A stretch of 64,000 nucleotides of DNA, from positions 1,508,501 through 1,572,500 of the forward strand of contig JASPKZ010001598.1 of assembly GCA_030220185.1 (NCBI GenBank), given 5' to 3'. Positions 40,037 to 51,475 of the stretch are shown in pieces; position 1 is the stretch's first letter, and the number at the start of each line of letters is the position of its first letter. A program made the position numbers and the translations under genes. The DNA is from Diploptera punctata (lineage: Eukaryota; Arthropoda; Insecta; Blattodea; Blaberidae). Below the pieces are notes generated by a model. It searched no databases, was not told the DNA's origin, and saw only the letters and a list, made by a program, of their open reading frames with translations.

Positions 40037-41093
40037 TACTTACTTACTTACTCACTGGCACTATCGAACCCGTAGGTTTTTGGCCGCATTGACATAAGCT
40101 CTCCATACATCCCTATCCTGAGCTAATGCTTTCCAATCATTCCCTTTATAATCTACTTCCCTCAAATCATAGTCAATGTTATTCTCCCACCTCATTCTTG
40201 GTCTACCAACTGGGCGTTTTCCCTCTGGCTTTCCTACAAGAAGCTTCCATGCAAGTCTCCCATTCCCCATAAGTGCAACATGTCCTGCCCATCGCAGTCT
40301 ACGAGACTTAACTGTTCTTATTATATCTGGCTTCCTATAAAGACCATGTAGTTCATTGTTAGTAGTCTTCTCCATTCACTTGTCTGTTCATCTCTCTTTG
40401 GTCCAAAAATTTTCCTAAGTACTTTATTCTCAAATAGGCCTACTTGTAATCTCCTTTCCTCTCTTAAAGTAAGAGTCCATGTTTCGCACCCATATATTAT
40501 AACTGGTAGAATAATAGTTTTATATATTTTCAGTTTAACCCTTAAATTGGCAAAACACAAATTTCTTCTGTTAGATATTTGAATGTGGCGGACCGCAGTG
40601 AAAACGAAAGCTTGTGTAACTGTTACTATTAGGTATATTGTATAATTAGACATACATTTAAGTGGTTTATTTCTGTTCGTTTTCTTCTGATTTAGGGGCC
40701 TATTAAAAATATTAAATTGATTGAACCAACTGATGTATCCAAAAGGATACATTACGAATTTAAGGGTTAACGCTTTTTGAAAGGAGTTGGGACATCAAGA
40801 GTTTCTGCAATGCATAATAGCACGCATTTCCAGAATTGAGCCTATGTTTAATTTCTTTGTGCATCTCATTCCTACTTGTGATTATTGTTCCTAGGTATTT
40901 GAATTCAGCCACCTCCTCAAAATTTCCCTCATTTGTCATTAGCTGTCCATTTCCATTATTTAATGAATTTTTACGTGTTACCATATATTTAGTTTTATTG
41001 ATATTTACTTCCAGTCCTAATTTCTTAGTGTTACTCAATAGTGCGTGCATGTTGTCCTTTAGTATCTCCTCGCTATCGGCCAACAATACTACG
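40037..41093 (-). mobile_element. LINE family A, 14-bp TSD, carrying a MITE
   Basis: Flanked by CAAGAAGTAGGTCT at 40023-40036 and 41094-41107. Minus strand: LLADSEEILKDNMHALLSNT at the 5' truncation, YMVTRKNSLNNGNGQLMTN, KTIILPVIIYGCETW, RLQVGLFENKVLRK (the extra GL is encoded by GGCCTA at 40437-40442), FGPKRDEQTSEWRRL, then after a 1-bp deletion near 40361 the H..RM and GRPRMRW tail ending NLRVR. The MITE at 40539-40766 splits it. Confidence 0.93.
40539..40766 (+). mobile_element. piggyBac-like TTAA MITE, copy 3, with empty site in window
   Basis: CCCTTAAATTGG to AATTTAAGGG, TTAA at 40535-40538 and 40767-40770. LINE A copies at 11480 and 36760 read CAG(T/C)TTAACGTTTTTTG, the exact empty site. 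228 bp, no ORF. Confidence 0.95.
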
Positions 41094-41109
41094 CAAGAAG
41101 TAGGTCTAA

Positions 41110-41640
41110 TAGTGGCAATTGATTTTGAATAATAAAACATAATATAAAGTGGCAGGGGTGTTTAATCACGTGATGTACGGCTCCGCCAGTGTAATTAGAG
41201 TAAACTTGTACACAAATTACTTGTCATGGCACTGCTGTGGGAATTGGATTAGTGCTACTGTTAAACGTTGTGATTAGTTGGCGCTCCGCTGGGTTAACAA
41301 TCTCATTAATAAACACAGCGACATGACGCTCCTTGAGCAAGATTAACAGAACTTCACTCGGGATTTAACCCTAATTAACTTAATACTCAAAATTAATATG
41401 TTTCCGCGCCGATCCGTTTCAATTTTTGGTCAAAACCTCTGCCTGAATGCTTTGTTAATCTACGCATGCGTCAGGCTTAGGCCTATAGTAATCTACATTT
41501 ATTACTTTTAGATCTGCTCGACATTTTTCTAACAAACGTATTAATGTTCAAATGAAGGTGTTAAGTTGCATTAGATGCTGAAAATCATATCGTCATTTCA
41601 CTTAAATCCACGTGACACAATACAATTAATTTATGTTGCT
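41110..41640. other. No gene recognised
   Basis: Moderate GC; no motif or partner. Confidence 0.4.
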
Positions 41641-41655
41641 TATGGTCCAGTGTAT

Positions 41656-42212
41656 TCTGGAAATGCGTGCTATTATGCATTGCAGAGACTTTTGATGTCC
41701 CAACTCCTTTCAAAAAACGTTAAGCTGAAAATATATAAAACTATTATTCTACCAGTTATATTATATGGGTGCGAAATGGACTCTTACTTTAAGGGAGGAA
41801 AGGAGATTACGAGTATTTGAGAATAAAGTTCTTAGGAAGGTTTTTGGACCAAAGAGAGATGAACAGACAGGTGAATGGAGAAGACTAAATAACAATGAAC
41901 TACATGGTCTTTATAGGAAGCCAGATATAATAAGAACAGTTAAGTCTCGTAGACTGCGATGGGCAGGACATGTTGCACGTATGGAGAATGAAAGACGTGC
42001 ATGGAAGCTTCTTGTAGGAAAGCCAGAGGGAAAACGCCCAGTTGGTAGACCAAGAATGAGGTGGGAGAACAACATTAACTATGATTTGAGGGAAGTAGAT
42101 TATACAGGGAATGATTGGAAAGCATTAGCTCAGGATAGGGATGTATGGAGAGCTTATGTCCGTGCGGCCATGAACCTACGGGTTCGATAGTGCCAGTGAG
42201 TAAGTAAGTAAG
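41656..42212 (+). mobile_element. LINE family A, 557 bp, perfect 15-bp TSD
   Basis: Flanked by TATGGTCCAGTGTAT at 41641-41655 and 42213-42227. Encodes GNACYYALQRLLMSQLL, KTIILPVILYGCE, then after a 2-bp loss at 41775 (GAAATGGAC) the frame 41765-42190: LREERRLRVFENKVLRK, FGPKRDEQTGEWRRL, RWAGHVARMENERRAW, GRPRMRWENN, NLRVR. Tail (GTAA)n. The clean TSD makes it one of the youngest copies. Confidence 0.95.
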
Positions 42213-42227
42213 TATGGTCCAGTGTAT

Positions 42228-43000
42228 AAAATCTTGTATTAAACTAACCAAACGCTCTCTTGTACTAAAATGATGACGAAGATTCAGAGTGATTTTTAAG
42301 AACCAAAATTAATATAAACATTTTATGAAATTCATAACACACATTCATAACAATATAGCCTATTTAGTACACAATTGATCTTCTTGGTGATACAATATTA
42401 AAATATATATACAGTCAATATGCCATTTCACCAATAAATATTTAAAATGGTCAACTAGTTTCTACAGCCAAGCTGTCATTCTCAAGACCTATATCATTTT
42501 GCTAAGACACTTATATACGATTTATGTAATTCATAACACTCATTAAAAATCGTAAGATAATATTTCTGTTTTATAATGTTGGAACGGGGTTTCTTGATTC
42601 TTTACGGGCCACGTTGCGGCGCCAATATTGGGAACAGTCATCTTGGGTAATGGATTCTTTTCATTAAGTATTCCCTTGTTCGTTTATTTAGTTGCAAATT
42701 ATCATGTTGTCAATTTCTGATTGGTAATGACATCATTAAGAAAGAACACGATACGCTCGTCTTCATTTCTCAACATCCAATGATATTTTTAATGTTCGGC
42801 CGACTTAAGCCCACATTATTTGAACATTCTTTGTCGTAATCTTTTGTCTGTGAATTCAGTAGCCTATAATATTGTTATACTAAGCTACAACCCTAACATG
42901 TCTTTGCGGCGAAATAGGCTTTCAAAATATTTGGATATTTAATAATAATAATAGCCATTTTCGAATTCGAATATTCAGTTATTCTATTATTTTAATAATT
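42228..43000. other. AT-rich stretch; possible PLE 3' scrap
   Basis: 42430-42500 (TGGTCAACTAGTTTCTACAG, TGTCATTCTCAAGACC) resembles PLE 3' ends like 62040-62090. Otherwise nothing. Confidence 0.35.
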
Positions 43001-43009
43001 AGGCTATTT

Positions 43010-43400
43010 TTTGTTGTGAATGAGTCCATGTTAGGACTACGCAAAGTAGGTCTACTTGAAGGCGTTTCCTTTCAATCCATATTTCCTTCATTTTTTTTAT
43101 GGGCTTGCCTTCTCTCATCTGTCCATATTGTTCCAGTTTTTTCTTCGGTTTGTCCCCTTGGTGAACTTGCCACTTATGCATCTTAATTCTATATATATAG
43201 ACCTATCTCTTTAGGATAATATTTTGAGCAATTCTTGCCATTTTTAAAAGACATTTTTGACTTCACCAATCCATTTCATAGTAGGCCTACCTACTGGTGC
43301 TTTACTTTCATTTTCGTATAATTCAATTAGCTACTTGTTTTGTAAGCCTATTTGAGTTCATTTGTTTAATATGCCCATACAATTTTAATATTCGTTTTAT
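43010..43400 (-). mobile_element. LINE 3' end, unassigned family
   Basis: Minus strand: RILKLYGHIKQMNSNRLTKQ (43395-43330), the H..RM helix variant, then a damaged VGLL.NGLVKSKM corresponding to GRP..W, and KWQVHQGDKPKKKLEQYGQM. It abuts an (ATT)n tract at its 5' side. Confidence 0.6.
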
Positions 43401-43565
43401 CATTATTGTTATGATCGTTATTATCATTGTTATCATTGTTATTATTATTGCTATTATTATTATTATTGTTATTATTATTGCTATTATTGTTATTATTATT
43501 ATCATTATTATTATTGCTATTATTATTATATTATTATTAATACTAGTATTATTAATATTATTATT
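43395..43565 (+). repeat. (ATT)n microsatellite, interrupted
   Basis: 170 bp of ATT with regular GTT, GCT and ATC variants. The 114-codon poly-Ile frame over it is not a gene. Confidence 0.95.
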
Positions 43566-44060
43566 AACTCATTGGCTCTATCGAACCCGCAGGTTCATGG
43601 CCGCGCAGACAAACTCTCCATACCTCCCTATCCTGAGCTAATGTTTTCCAATCATCCCCTGTATATTCTACTTCGCTCAAATCATGGCTAATATTATTCT
43701 CTTACCTCATTCTTGGTCTGTCAAATGGGCGTTTTCTTTCTGGTTTTCCAACAAAAAAGCTCCCATGAACCTCTTTCATTTCCCATTTGTGCTATATGTC
43801 CTGCCCATCACAGTCCACGACAGTTAACTGTTCTTATTATAGGTCTATCTGGCTTCCTACAAAGACCATGTAGCCTAGTCCAATGTTAACTTACATATTT
43901 TTCTTAATTCACCTGTCTGTTCAGCTTTTTTTGGTCCAAAAATTTCCCTACAACTTTTATTCTCAAATAGGTCTACTCTTAATCTTCTTTCCTCCCTTAA
44001 AATAAAAATCCACGTTTCGCATTCATACAAGTATAATATAACCGGGAGAATAAATGGACA
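43566..44060 (-). mobile_element. LINE family A, degraded copy
   Basis: AACTCATTGGCTCTATCGAA, CCTCATTCTTGGTCTGTCAA, TCTGTTCAGC, CCCTTAAAATAAAAATCCAC. Decayed hexamers GGTCTA at 43842-43847 and 43970-43975 sit where other copies have GGCCTA or nothing. Confidence 0.85.
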
Positions 44061-44585
44061 GGTAACATAAGAAACAATATTCCACTAAGAACAATTTCTA
44101 AAAGAAGAATAATTGGAATTGTAAATAAATTGGCCGAACCGCTGGCTAAGAAGATAGGATACGTCCTGTTGAAGGATCCACTCAAAGGAATTGTGGACAA
44201 AAAAAAAAAGGGTCGAGGGAAAGGAAGAAGGAGTAGGCCTATAACGTAGGCCTATTTGCCGGTAGATCGTATACGGATACGAAGAGAGAAGCAGAATAGA
44301 TAGAGTAGGCCTACAGAATGCTGCATTTGCAGTGAATTATATAGGGCCTATATATATATATATATGAAAGCTATGAAATGAAGAAAATATTGTGATGATC
44401 GCTGCATATTAAAACATTTACTCTTACCTTGAACTCTGCAGGACAATATAGGTCTAATCTCTGTGCTACATATGTGTCACGTGAAAGAACGGTTCTTACC
44501 TGTAATATAAAGGATAAATATTAGTACCGTAATACATCTCAATTATATAAATTAATTTTAAGATAGGGATAGCTTACATAATGAA
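44061..44585. other. No gene recognised
   Basis: A lysine-rich stretch (44180-44230) and a (TA)n at 44351-44364; TAGGCCTA at 44236, 44247 and 44308. Confidence 0.4.
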
Positions 44586-44589
44586 CTAA

Positions 44590-44815
44590 TAATAAATCAA
44601 CTGGAGATATTTTCAATACTCGATAAACTAGAAGAGCACAAATAGCCTACCGATGGAAAGAACATGTAGACAGAATTGACAATACAAGATTACCCAAAAT
44701 GATCAACCCCTACAAACCGCATGGAAAAAGATCTTTGGGACGGCCAAAGAAACGATGGGCTTGAGGCCGGAACAGGTCGAATTGACCTTAATCCTGGAAA
44801 GGAAGAAGAAGATTT
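44590..44815 (+). mobile_element. LINE family G extreme 3' end
   Basis: CAACTGGAGATATTTTCAAT, then YRWKEHVDRIDNTRLPKM and PHGKRSLGRPKKRWA (44650-44760), a clear H..R(I/M) and GRP..RW tail, ending GGAAGAAGAAGA. Confidence 0.78.
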
Positions 44816-44824
44816 TTAAGATTC

Positions 44825-45166
44825 ATTTTCATCCACAGTAATTCTGCCCGAGGGCAGGTCTTTCACTGCAATCATAGCATTTGTCACGCTACACTTTGCA
44901 GCTTTACTATGGAATTGTAGGTGTGGTAGCTCCCCGTTATTTTCCACACCGGTGAAGGGTGATGATCATGATAAGGATAAGGATGATGATGATGATGGCC
45001 GGTTGATTTTCGGGGACCGTTGGGCCCTAAGCTTTCGGACATTTGTCTCACAGGTGAGGAAAAACCCCGAAAAAACCTCACCCATGAGCCTGCCTCGACT
45101 GGGCATTGAACCCGGGCCCGCTGCGTGAAAAGGCAGCACGCTACCTCGAGACCACAGCGGTGAACA
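44825..45166 (-). mobile_element. SINE S1, full length
   Basis: TAATTCTGCCCGAGGGCAGG (3' end) through TGTAGGTGTGGTAGCTCCCC, CTCACAGGTGAGGAAAAACC, GGGCATTGAACCCGGGCCC and GACCACAGCGGTGAAC. Confidence 0.88.
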
Positions 45167-45234
45167 ATTTTAAGATAGCGAATAATTAATAAATTATGTT
45201 TTACTTTAAATATAAATATCCTCAACTCGAGTCG

Positions 45235-45520
45235 GGTCGAGGGATGAGATGAGATGAAGCCCCTTATTTAGAGGTCTGTGAATGACGCCTAACGCACCAT
45301 CACGTGGGCAAATGAATTAAATGAAACGAAATGGATGAGGCGAGTATGGAGAAATAGTGGAATGAAATTGTGGCAGGGGAAAACGGGAGAAACCCCGAGA
45401 AAAACCTGTCCGAGCTCCGTTTCGTCCACCACGAAACCCAAATGGAATGACCGAGACACGATCTCGGGACACCAGCGGTGAGAGACGAGCGTCAAACCGC
45501 TTGCGCCACAGATCCGCCAT
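45235..45520 (-). mobile_element. SINE S2, full length
   Basis: Reverse match to 31492-31790: GAGATGAAGCCCCTTAT, GGGAAAACGGGAGAAACCCC, GTTTCGTCCACCACGAAACC, GAGACACGATCTCGGG, TTGCGCCACAGATCCGCC. Confidence 0.83.
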
Positions 45521-45569
45521 GTTTTACTTTATCTTCTTTATATAACTTAATCATAGTGTCATGGTTAAG

Positions 45570-45890
45570 ATTTGTATAAATTCGCTGTTCCTAAATATCA
45601 ATATGAAAAAATAGAAGCCAAGTTAAGTGATGGAGGGACACTAAGAACAGAGTTAAATACCTATCTATTGAATGAGAAAATCATAGAATATAGAGCGAAA
45701 TGGTTTACACATCTGGAAAGGATGAATGAAACGAGGTTACCAAGAGCAGCATTCAATTACAAGCCAGGAGGTTCAAGGAATGTAGGATGGCCAGTAAAAA
45801 GATGGACGGAACAACTGTGAGGCGGAACAGGCAATTTTTGCTTAGCCCGTGAAGTGAAGAAGAAGAAGAAGAAGAAGAAGGAAGACTAAG
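45570..45890 (+). mobile_element. LINE family P extreme 3' end
   Basis: Frame 45572-45820 reads LRTELNTYLLNEKIIEYRAK, KWFTHLERMNETRLPRAAFN, GGSRNVGWPVKRWTEQL (G.P.KRW, the GRP Arg changed to Trp). It ends in (GAA)n, 45856-45882. No TSD seen. Confidence 0.8.
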
Positions 45891-46315
45891 TTCATATTTA
45901 AATTCAGCATGGTTGAATTAGGCCTATTTGCTTATCAGTACCAGAGGATAAGTTAAAATTTGCATACTAGTGAAATCAAACGCTTAAAATATAGGCCCCT
46001 AAACATTAATAGTTTTCCATTATTTGAAGGTCATTTCACCAAGGTCATGTGAGTAAGTGTATATGTTAACAAACTACTTGCGGTTTACATAATCACCCAA
46101 CACAAAGAATCGTGTCGTGCCAAAGGTTTTAGTTTGACTGATAATGACATATTTTCACGTAAAGTCGACGCTGATGCCTATTCGAGTGTAACTTAATTGT
46201 ATCTTCTTATTTTCTTCGTTTGAATTTATTAAACTTTTGGCGTACAAGAATACTGCTTGAACTAAGCGACATGGCTTACATTTTTTTCTAAATTCGCATT
46301 TTTTTCTCCAAGCAC
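45891..46315. other. AT-rich stretch, nothing recognised
   Basis: No motif or partner. Confidence 0.4.
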
Positions 46316-46317
46316 GA

Positions 46318-46615
46318 CAGACCTAGAAGGCTCTTGGCCTATCAGCCGGCTGCTAGCCTCACATCCACATGTGTTAATCACAGAGAGAGATGATCATCTA
46401 GCCAGTGTAGAGGTGACATGTGGTCAGCATGTCGGGTCCCCAGCCGTTATATCTGGCTGTCTCAACCTGGAGTCGCTACTTATTGTAGCTACCTAAACGT
46501 CTCACGATGCTGGGTGGGCACCGGTCCCATACTGGCCGAAATTCCATGAGAAAATTTCTTCCACCATGGTGACTGGAACCAGCGCAAGTCTCGTAGCTCT
46601 GCGCCAGGATTTCTT
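46318..46615 (-). mobile_element. SINE S3, 5'-truncated copy
   Basis: Matches 9903-10205: CAGCCGGCTGCTAGCC, GTGACATGTGGTCAGCATGT, CTGGGTGGGCACCGGTCCCA, ACTGGAACCAGCGC. The tRNA-like head is cut at TTCTTACCTTA. Confidence 0.85.
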
Positions 46616-46639
46616 ACCTTAGTGAAAGTAATATTGAAT

Positions 46640-46985
46640 TTATATCAAGATTTTAAAAATACATTAGGAAACTCCGTTGAGGTTACTGTGTTAAAGTTTT
46701 AAGAATTGTAAAACAGTAGGCCTACCTGGTATCTCACTCGTCCTCAATAATTTGCAGTGTTGTTTTAGAGGAGGCCTTTCGATAACTGAAGTATCATCTT
46801 CTGCTTTCATTTTGGTACTGACTGTTGATAATTATTTTGTACAGAGGGTTTATATTGCTGGGTACGTTCTCATTCAACACGTTTATTCGTGGTTTCGTTG
46901 ATAATTTCTAACTCTTCGAGAACGTTGATTTTCGATGTATCGTTTTCTCTTTGCAGGATCGATAAAGCAGGACATCAATTCACGT
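46640..46985 (-). mobile_element. Penelope-like element 3' end with C-terminal coding remnant
   Basis: Minus strand: CPALSILQRENDTSKINVLE, ELEIINETTNKRV (46975-46870), homologous to NPAKINVLEETEIM at 12600, followed by the 3' region with AAGATGATACTTCAGTTATC and GAGGACGAGTGAGATACC. Confidence 0.75.
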
Positions 46986-46989
46986 GCAC

Positions 46990-47715
46990 GATAATTTGGA
47001 AATCAATCGTGACATTACTTCTGACTATTTAACTCATGCCCCAAATGGGAGCCAATAACCAATCACATTTCAATGATTTTTTATTTACTACCAATCACAG
47101 TCGTTTTTCTCCTTGAATCTTATCATTTTAATTTTATCACTTTAAAATCATGCTCCTCTCCTTTTTAACATTCTGAATAGGTCATAGCATTATTTTGCAG
47201 TGACTGACTCACTATGAAATACGGCTACCAGATTGTATATATAGTGAACGAATGGTAACACATAGTGCTTGCGGGATATAATATAAAAATATTTGTAGCA
47301 ATTGATTATACCACAAAAAAAAACAAAATAAGAAACCACTGTTTTCACTTTCTTAAAGGAATTATTTCCCAGGATATATCGTTGCAGAAAAATATAATTG
47401 ACATATTTACATCACAGGACATCAGAAATTAATTAATAACCTATAATGTTGGTTACAAATTTCTCCACTAGGGTGCATTCTTACAATATTCCGATCTTTT
47501 GGCAATAAATAATATGATCTGGTTGCAGTGATGAACAAAAGAAGCAAATGAAGCGTACCAATCGTTTCTCATTTGTTTTCAAACATCGCCGTTTACATTA
47601 AATATATAAATATTTTAAAATAACTATAGTTAAATAGTGATTTGTGAGTAAACAGCTTAATTGTATTCGTTAAATAGTCCTAACAAATGTCACTCTTGAT
47701 TTCCAAATTCACTCC
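46990..47715 (+). repeat. Repeat R2, copy 2, with terminal inverted repeats
   Basis: Left end AATTTGGAAATCAATCGTGA at 46993; right end AATGTC.CTCTTGATTTCCAAATT complement at ~47690-47713, pairing at about 22 of 24 positions. About 720 bp, no ORF. Terminal inverted repeats mark R2 as a non-autonomous DNA transposon; superfamily unknown, TSD not resolved. Confidence 0.75.
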
Positions 47716-48195
47716 TCACTTTGTGAGTCGTGAATTTATCGATAATTTGGAAATCACTCGTGGAATTACTTATGATAATTTTGTATACTGCCTCCCAGAA
47801 TCAGTTCATAACCAGAGCGGGACAAATTGAAAAGTGGTTGAGTCCATGATGAACAAACTATAGTAGAGCTTGCAGAGTGGTTCTGGTAATATGACCAGTC
47901 GACGAAGATGACTAGCCAAGCAGTCATGACCTGTTGCCAAGCTAAATTTCGCAATTGCTTCTCTTCGGGGCCAATCTGGCACAGCTGTTTGCAATTTGTC
48001 TTTCTACTCCTTGTCCTTGGTTTCTTCCTCCAGGTTATAGTGCAATGCTCCTCTCACTCACAAATATTTGCGTTTTATCTGTGATAGGGAATTGTATTGG
48101 GGTACAACAAGGAAAATAGTTCCTTTCTTTGTTGTATTTTGTGTGTGTTAACGCTGTAATGGCCGATTTTTTTTAAACATACTCGGTATATAGGC
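47716..48195. other. Partial R2 end, otherwise nothing
   Basis: 47750-47780 repeats the R2 terminal motif AATTTGGAAATCACTCGTGG, followed by TTACTTATGATAA as at 60764-60790. The remainder (two overlapping 62-codon frames) is unrecognised. Confidence 0.4.
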
Positions 48196-48199
48196 TTAG

Positions 48200-48480
48200 C
48201 CTACATACTTACTCACTGGCACTATCGAACCCGTAGGTTCATGGCCGCGCGGACATAAGCTCTCCGTACATCCCTATCCTGAGCTAATGCTTTCCAATCA
48301 TTCCCTGTATAATCCACTTCCCTCAAATCATAGTTAATGTTAAGTTATTCTCCCACCTCATTCTTGGTCTACCAACTGGACGTTTTTCCTCTGGCTTTCC
48401 TACAAGAAGCTTCCATGCAAGTCTTTCATTCCCCATACGTGCAACATGTCCTGCCCATCGCAGTTTACGAGACTTAGGCC
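48200..48480 (-). mobile_element. LINE family A, extreme 3' end
   Basis: ACTCACTGGCACTATCGAAC to CGCAGTTTACGAGACTTA. A duplicated GTTAA (AATGTTAAGTTATTC) breaks the frame at ~48338. Truncated at 48477. Confidence 0.88.
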
Positions 48481-48779
48481 TGGCAATAAATTAAAACAGT
48501 ACGGTTGAGTTTGCTAACCACCAAAATCGAACTATTAGAAGGGGGGAAAACCTGGATGGAAAATTTAAAAATCGCCCTAGCGACCAAAATTTTCTATTTT
48601 TCATATGGAAATTCGATATTTATATGCCACTGAAGTAAATCGAGGAAAGTAGGCCTATTCTTAAAAAATCAGCGATATCCGATCATCAGAAGTGGAAGTT
48701 CAATTGATAGTCAAAACTTTAAATGTCTTGTAGTGGCCGCTATGTTTTTTCTCGCAACAAAACTTGATAGAAACGAATT

Positions 48780-49798
48780 CTTCTTCTTCTTCTTCTTCTT
48801 CTTCGGCTTTCCCCCACTTATAGGTTTGCCGTCTTCAGTTTCCATTTATCTCTATCAATCCAATCTCCCTCTTCGAAATTCCTATCCTCCATTATTGTTC
48901 TGGCGTAGGTTTTCCATTTCCATCTTGGTCTACCACTTTTATTTCTTCCAGGGGGTGACCATTGGTATATATTTTTTGGCCATCTTTCATTTTCCATTCT
49001 TTGTACATGGCCATACCATTTAAGCGTTTGATTTTCAATCCTCTTAACAACAGATGTGGTGACCTTCATTTCTCTCCAAAGGAATTCATTTCTTATTTTT
49101 CCTGTCTTGTTTTTTGGAGGCTTCTTCTAAAATAATCGAATTCAACTGTTCTAATTTTATTCTTTTGTCTTCTTCTTCTTCCTTCCAAGTATTAGGCCAA
49201 GGCCTGTTACGATCCTATAGAAAATTTTCCCTCCAGCGTTTCATAGGACGGCCCAGTGATCTTCGTCATCTTGGCACATAATTATAAACAGCTTTGGGGA
49301 TCCGATTTGAACACATTTTTATTCTTTTGTAATTCCGTCAAAGACCAAGTTTCGCTTACATATGACAAAATATTCTGTATTATGCTCTTATAAATTTTCA
49401 TTTTAGTTTCCTTTGTAATATTTTTGTTCCAAATTACTCCCTGTAATGTCTTAGTTGCATTTTTTGCCATTGCAATTTTAGCCTGTACATCTCTCTCACA
49501 GGTACCGAAACTTGTAATTATTGACCCAAGATATTTAAAAAATTCACATTTTTTTATTTTCCCTGTTTCAAGTATGAGGTCATCCACATCCTTTCCCAAA
49601 CACATATAGGCCTATTCTGTTTTCTGTAAATTTATATTCAATCCCCATTTTTTATATTCTTCCATTAATTTATTTATCATATATTTCATATCATCTTCAT
49701 CCCCTGCAAAAATTATTTGATCATCTGCAAACAACAATGAATGCAGTACTTTTCCTCCTATAGGAATACCCATTTCAGAACATTTTTTATACCACTAC
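48780..49798 (-). mobile_element. LINE family B, 9-bp TSD, carrying a LINE F insert
   Basis: Flanked by AAACGAATT at 48771-48779 and 49799-49807. Minus strand: FADDQIIF (49725-49700, catalytic motif reading LLFADDQII), KKWGLNINLQKTE, MCLGKDVDDLILETGKIKKC, FFKYLGSIITSFGTCERDVQ, AKIAMAKNATKTLQGVIWNK, KMKIYKSIIQNILSYVSETW, then VKRIENQTLKWYGHVQRMEN, GRNKSGRPRWKWKTYARTIM. (TTC)n at 48781-48804 is its GAA tail. Not coding as a whole, but the best guide to family B. Confidence 0.93.
49169..49316 (-). mobile_element. LINE family F, 148 bp, 14-bp TSD, nested in LINE B
   Basis: Flanked by TTTTATTCTTTTGT at 49155-49168 and 49317-49330. LINE B at 9005-9030 carries the complement once. Contains GGCCAAGGCCTGTTACGATC and AGGACGGCCCAGTGATC; GAAGAAGAAGA tail on the minus strand. 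Confidence 0.93.
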
Positions 49799-49807
49799 AA
49801 ACGAATT

Positions 49808-50510
49808 AATTTAAAATTTTGAGCTCAAAATTCGACCAAATATTTGACTAGCTGAGGAATTCGCTTAGTTCATGTCAGTTCCTGCGTGAGGTACATTTAT
49901 TACATTTATGTTAATTATAGAAGCATTAAAAATAATAAAATTAGATTCATGGTCCAGAATTATTACTTGCATTTGACTAACAAGGAACTGTCAACGAATG
50001 CATGCAGAAACCTAACTTGAAATTTCTCCCTAAGAGACGTTGTGATATAGAGGCCTACCAAGGCCGAGTCCAAAAAAATTATCTGCAGTTTTTAACTGCA
50101 AGGCGCTAAAATCGAGCGTCAAAGCTCTCATTTAAACTGCAGGAAAGTAATACAACTCCTGACTTGGTGAAATGGATAAACTGACAACCTGCCCGCACGT
50201 CGGGTCCCGCAATTCTACAGTTCGCTTTACTCATGCAGGGAGTCCATCTTCTTCATACAGTAGGTTGCCATACTGGATTATGGCTTCGATTCCTGCGCCT
50301 TGCACATAAAAACGGCAGATATTTATTTTTGGACACGGCCTAGATATTTGTAAATAATATTTTTACAAAATCTTTTAGAGCTCCAGCTCTCTGGGGAAAT
50401 TTTATAATAAAGTCGATTTTCTTATATATAAAAGAGAATTATGACTTTTTCTGAAATTTTTTTTCCAGTTATACTTTTAATATAGCCTACTTAAAAATAA
50501 TAGGATGGAA
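49808..50510. other. No gene recognised
   Basis: 50040-50340 is less AT-rich, ends GGCTTCGATTCCTGCGCC, and might be a decayed SINE, unsupported by a second copy. Confidence 0.35.
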
Positions 50511-50514
50511 AGAA

Positions 50515-51050
50515 ATAACACTGGTCCCAACATAATGTTCCTCTCATGAGTACCAATAGTTGTACTTAATGCAGTTTTTTATCGTGTTTTCAAATATGTA
50601 TTCGGAATTTCTCCACCACCCACAGTTTATTTCAATTTCAATTAATTGATTTAAATACATTTTTTAATAAACGTTTTCTCGTCCATTTGTCCATTGTAAA
50701 AAACGGGAACACTTTCATCAGGAGATTTCAGCTGTGGAAAAGAGATATCAAGGCAAATGGAATCCAAATATGCTGGCCGATTATTGTTGGACCATCAAGA
50801 GGGATGCTCCACAGGCGAAATACAGCAGAAAATCGTCATTTCTTACTTTCTAGATGAGTCCGAATGTTCGAATATTGTGTAGTTACGAATGTAGAAAATT
50901 ATAAATGCATGTATATCGGAAACTTTGCGTGATGGAGAAAAACAGATACCATATTTGAATTCAGGAGAAAAATACTATCAGAATCACATATTTTTCTTCC
51001 TGAGACAAAAAAAAAAGTTTATTTTTTGTTGCTCAGTGTTATCAAATCAA
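50515..51050 (+). repeat. Repeat R5, copy 3
   Basis: Encodes in one frame (50727-50855) ISAVEKRYQGKWNPNMLADY then CWTIKRDAPQAKYSRKSS and FLTF, plus the shared A-rich zone at 51005-51020. Compare 5550-6130 and 18560-20060. Confidence 0.75.
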
Positions 51051-51209
51051 TTTTTTTTATATAGATTCATAAAGAACCTCTGTATTAGAAACGGATTCTC
51101 CTTATCTTTCTCCACATCCTTTTAGAGGGAAAAGAATTGAACCTGAAAACTTGAGGATAAAAAATAACATAGTATTTATTCTACATCAGAAGATTTTTTT
51201 TCCCCCAAT

Positions 51210-51475
51210 TCCCAATGCCCCAGGTTGTCATTTGGTCATTTCTGGTGTTCTCACCTGGCATTGGCTTTATTGTAACCCACTTCTGAAGCTGGGGCGCCTG
51301 GAAGGCGGAGTTACGTTACCCCGATGATATGATGGGTAATAAATGATAATGAAGCGCCAGGAGAGTTCTTAACCTAAACTTAACCTAAATTCCAGATCAT
51401 GGGCAACCAAAGGAATGATTCCCTTTAAGGTAAAATTCTTATGGCTTGACCGGGAATCGAACCATGAGAAAAAAT
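51210..51475 (-). mobile_element. Repeat R3 (SINE-like), longest copy
   Basis: Minus-strand start GGTTCGATTCCCGGTCAAGC, then CCTTAAAGGGAATCATTCC, AACTCTCCTGGCGCTTCATT, GTAACTCCGCCTTCCAGGCG, CCCCAGCTTCAGAAGTGGG. Box B-like start supports SINE origin. Confidence 0.7.

Noticed and set aside
43297..43641. 114-codon isoleucine-rich frame resembling a membrane protein
   Set aside because: Translation of an (ATT)n microsatellite; hydrophobicity is an artefact.
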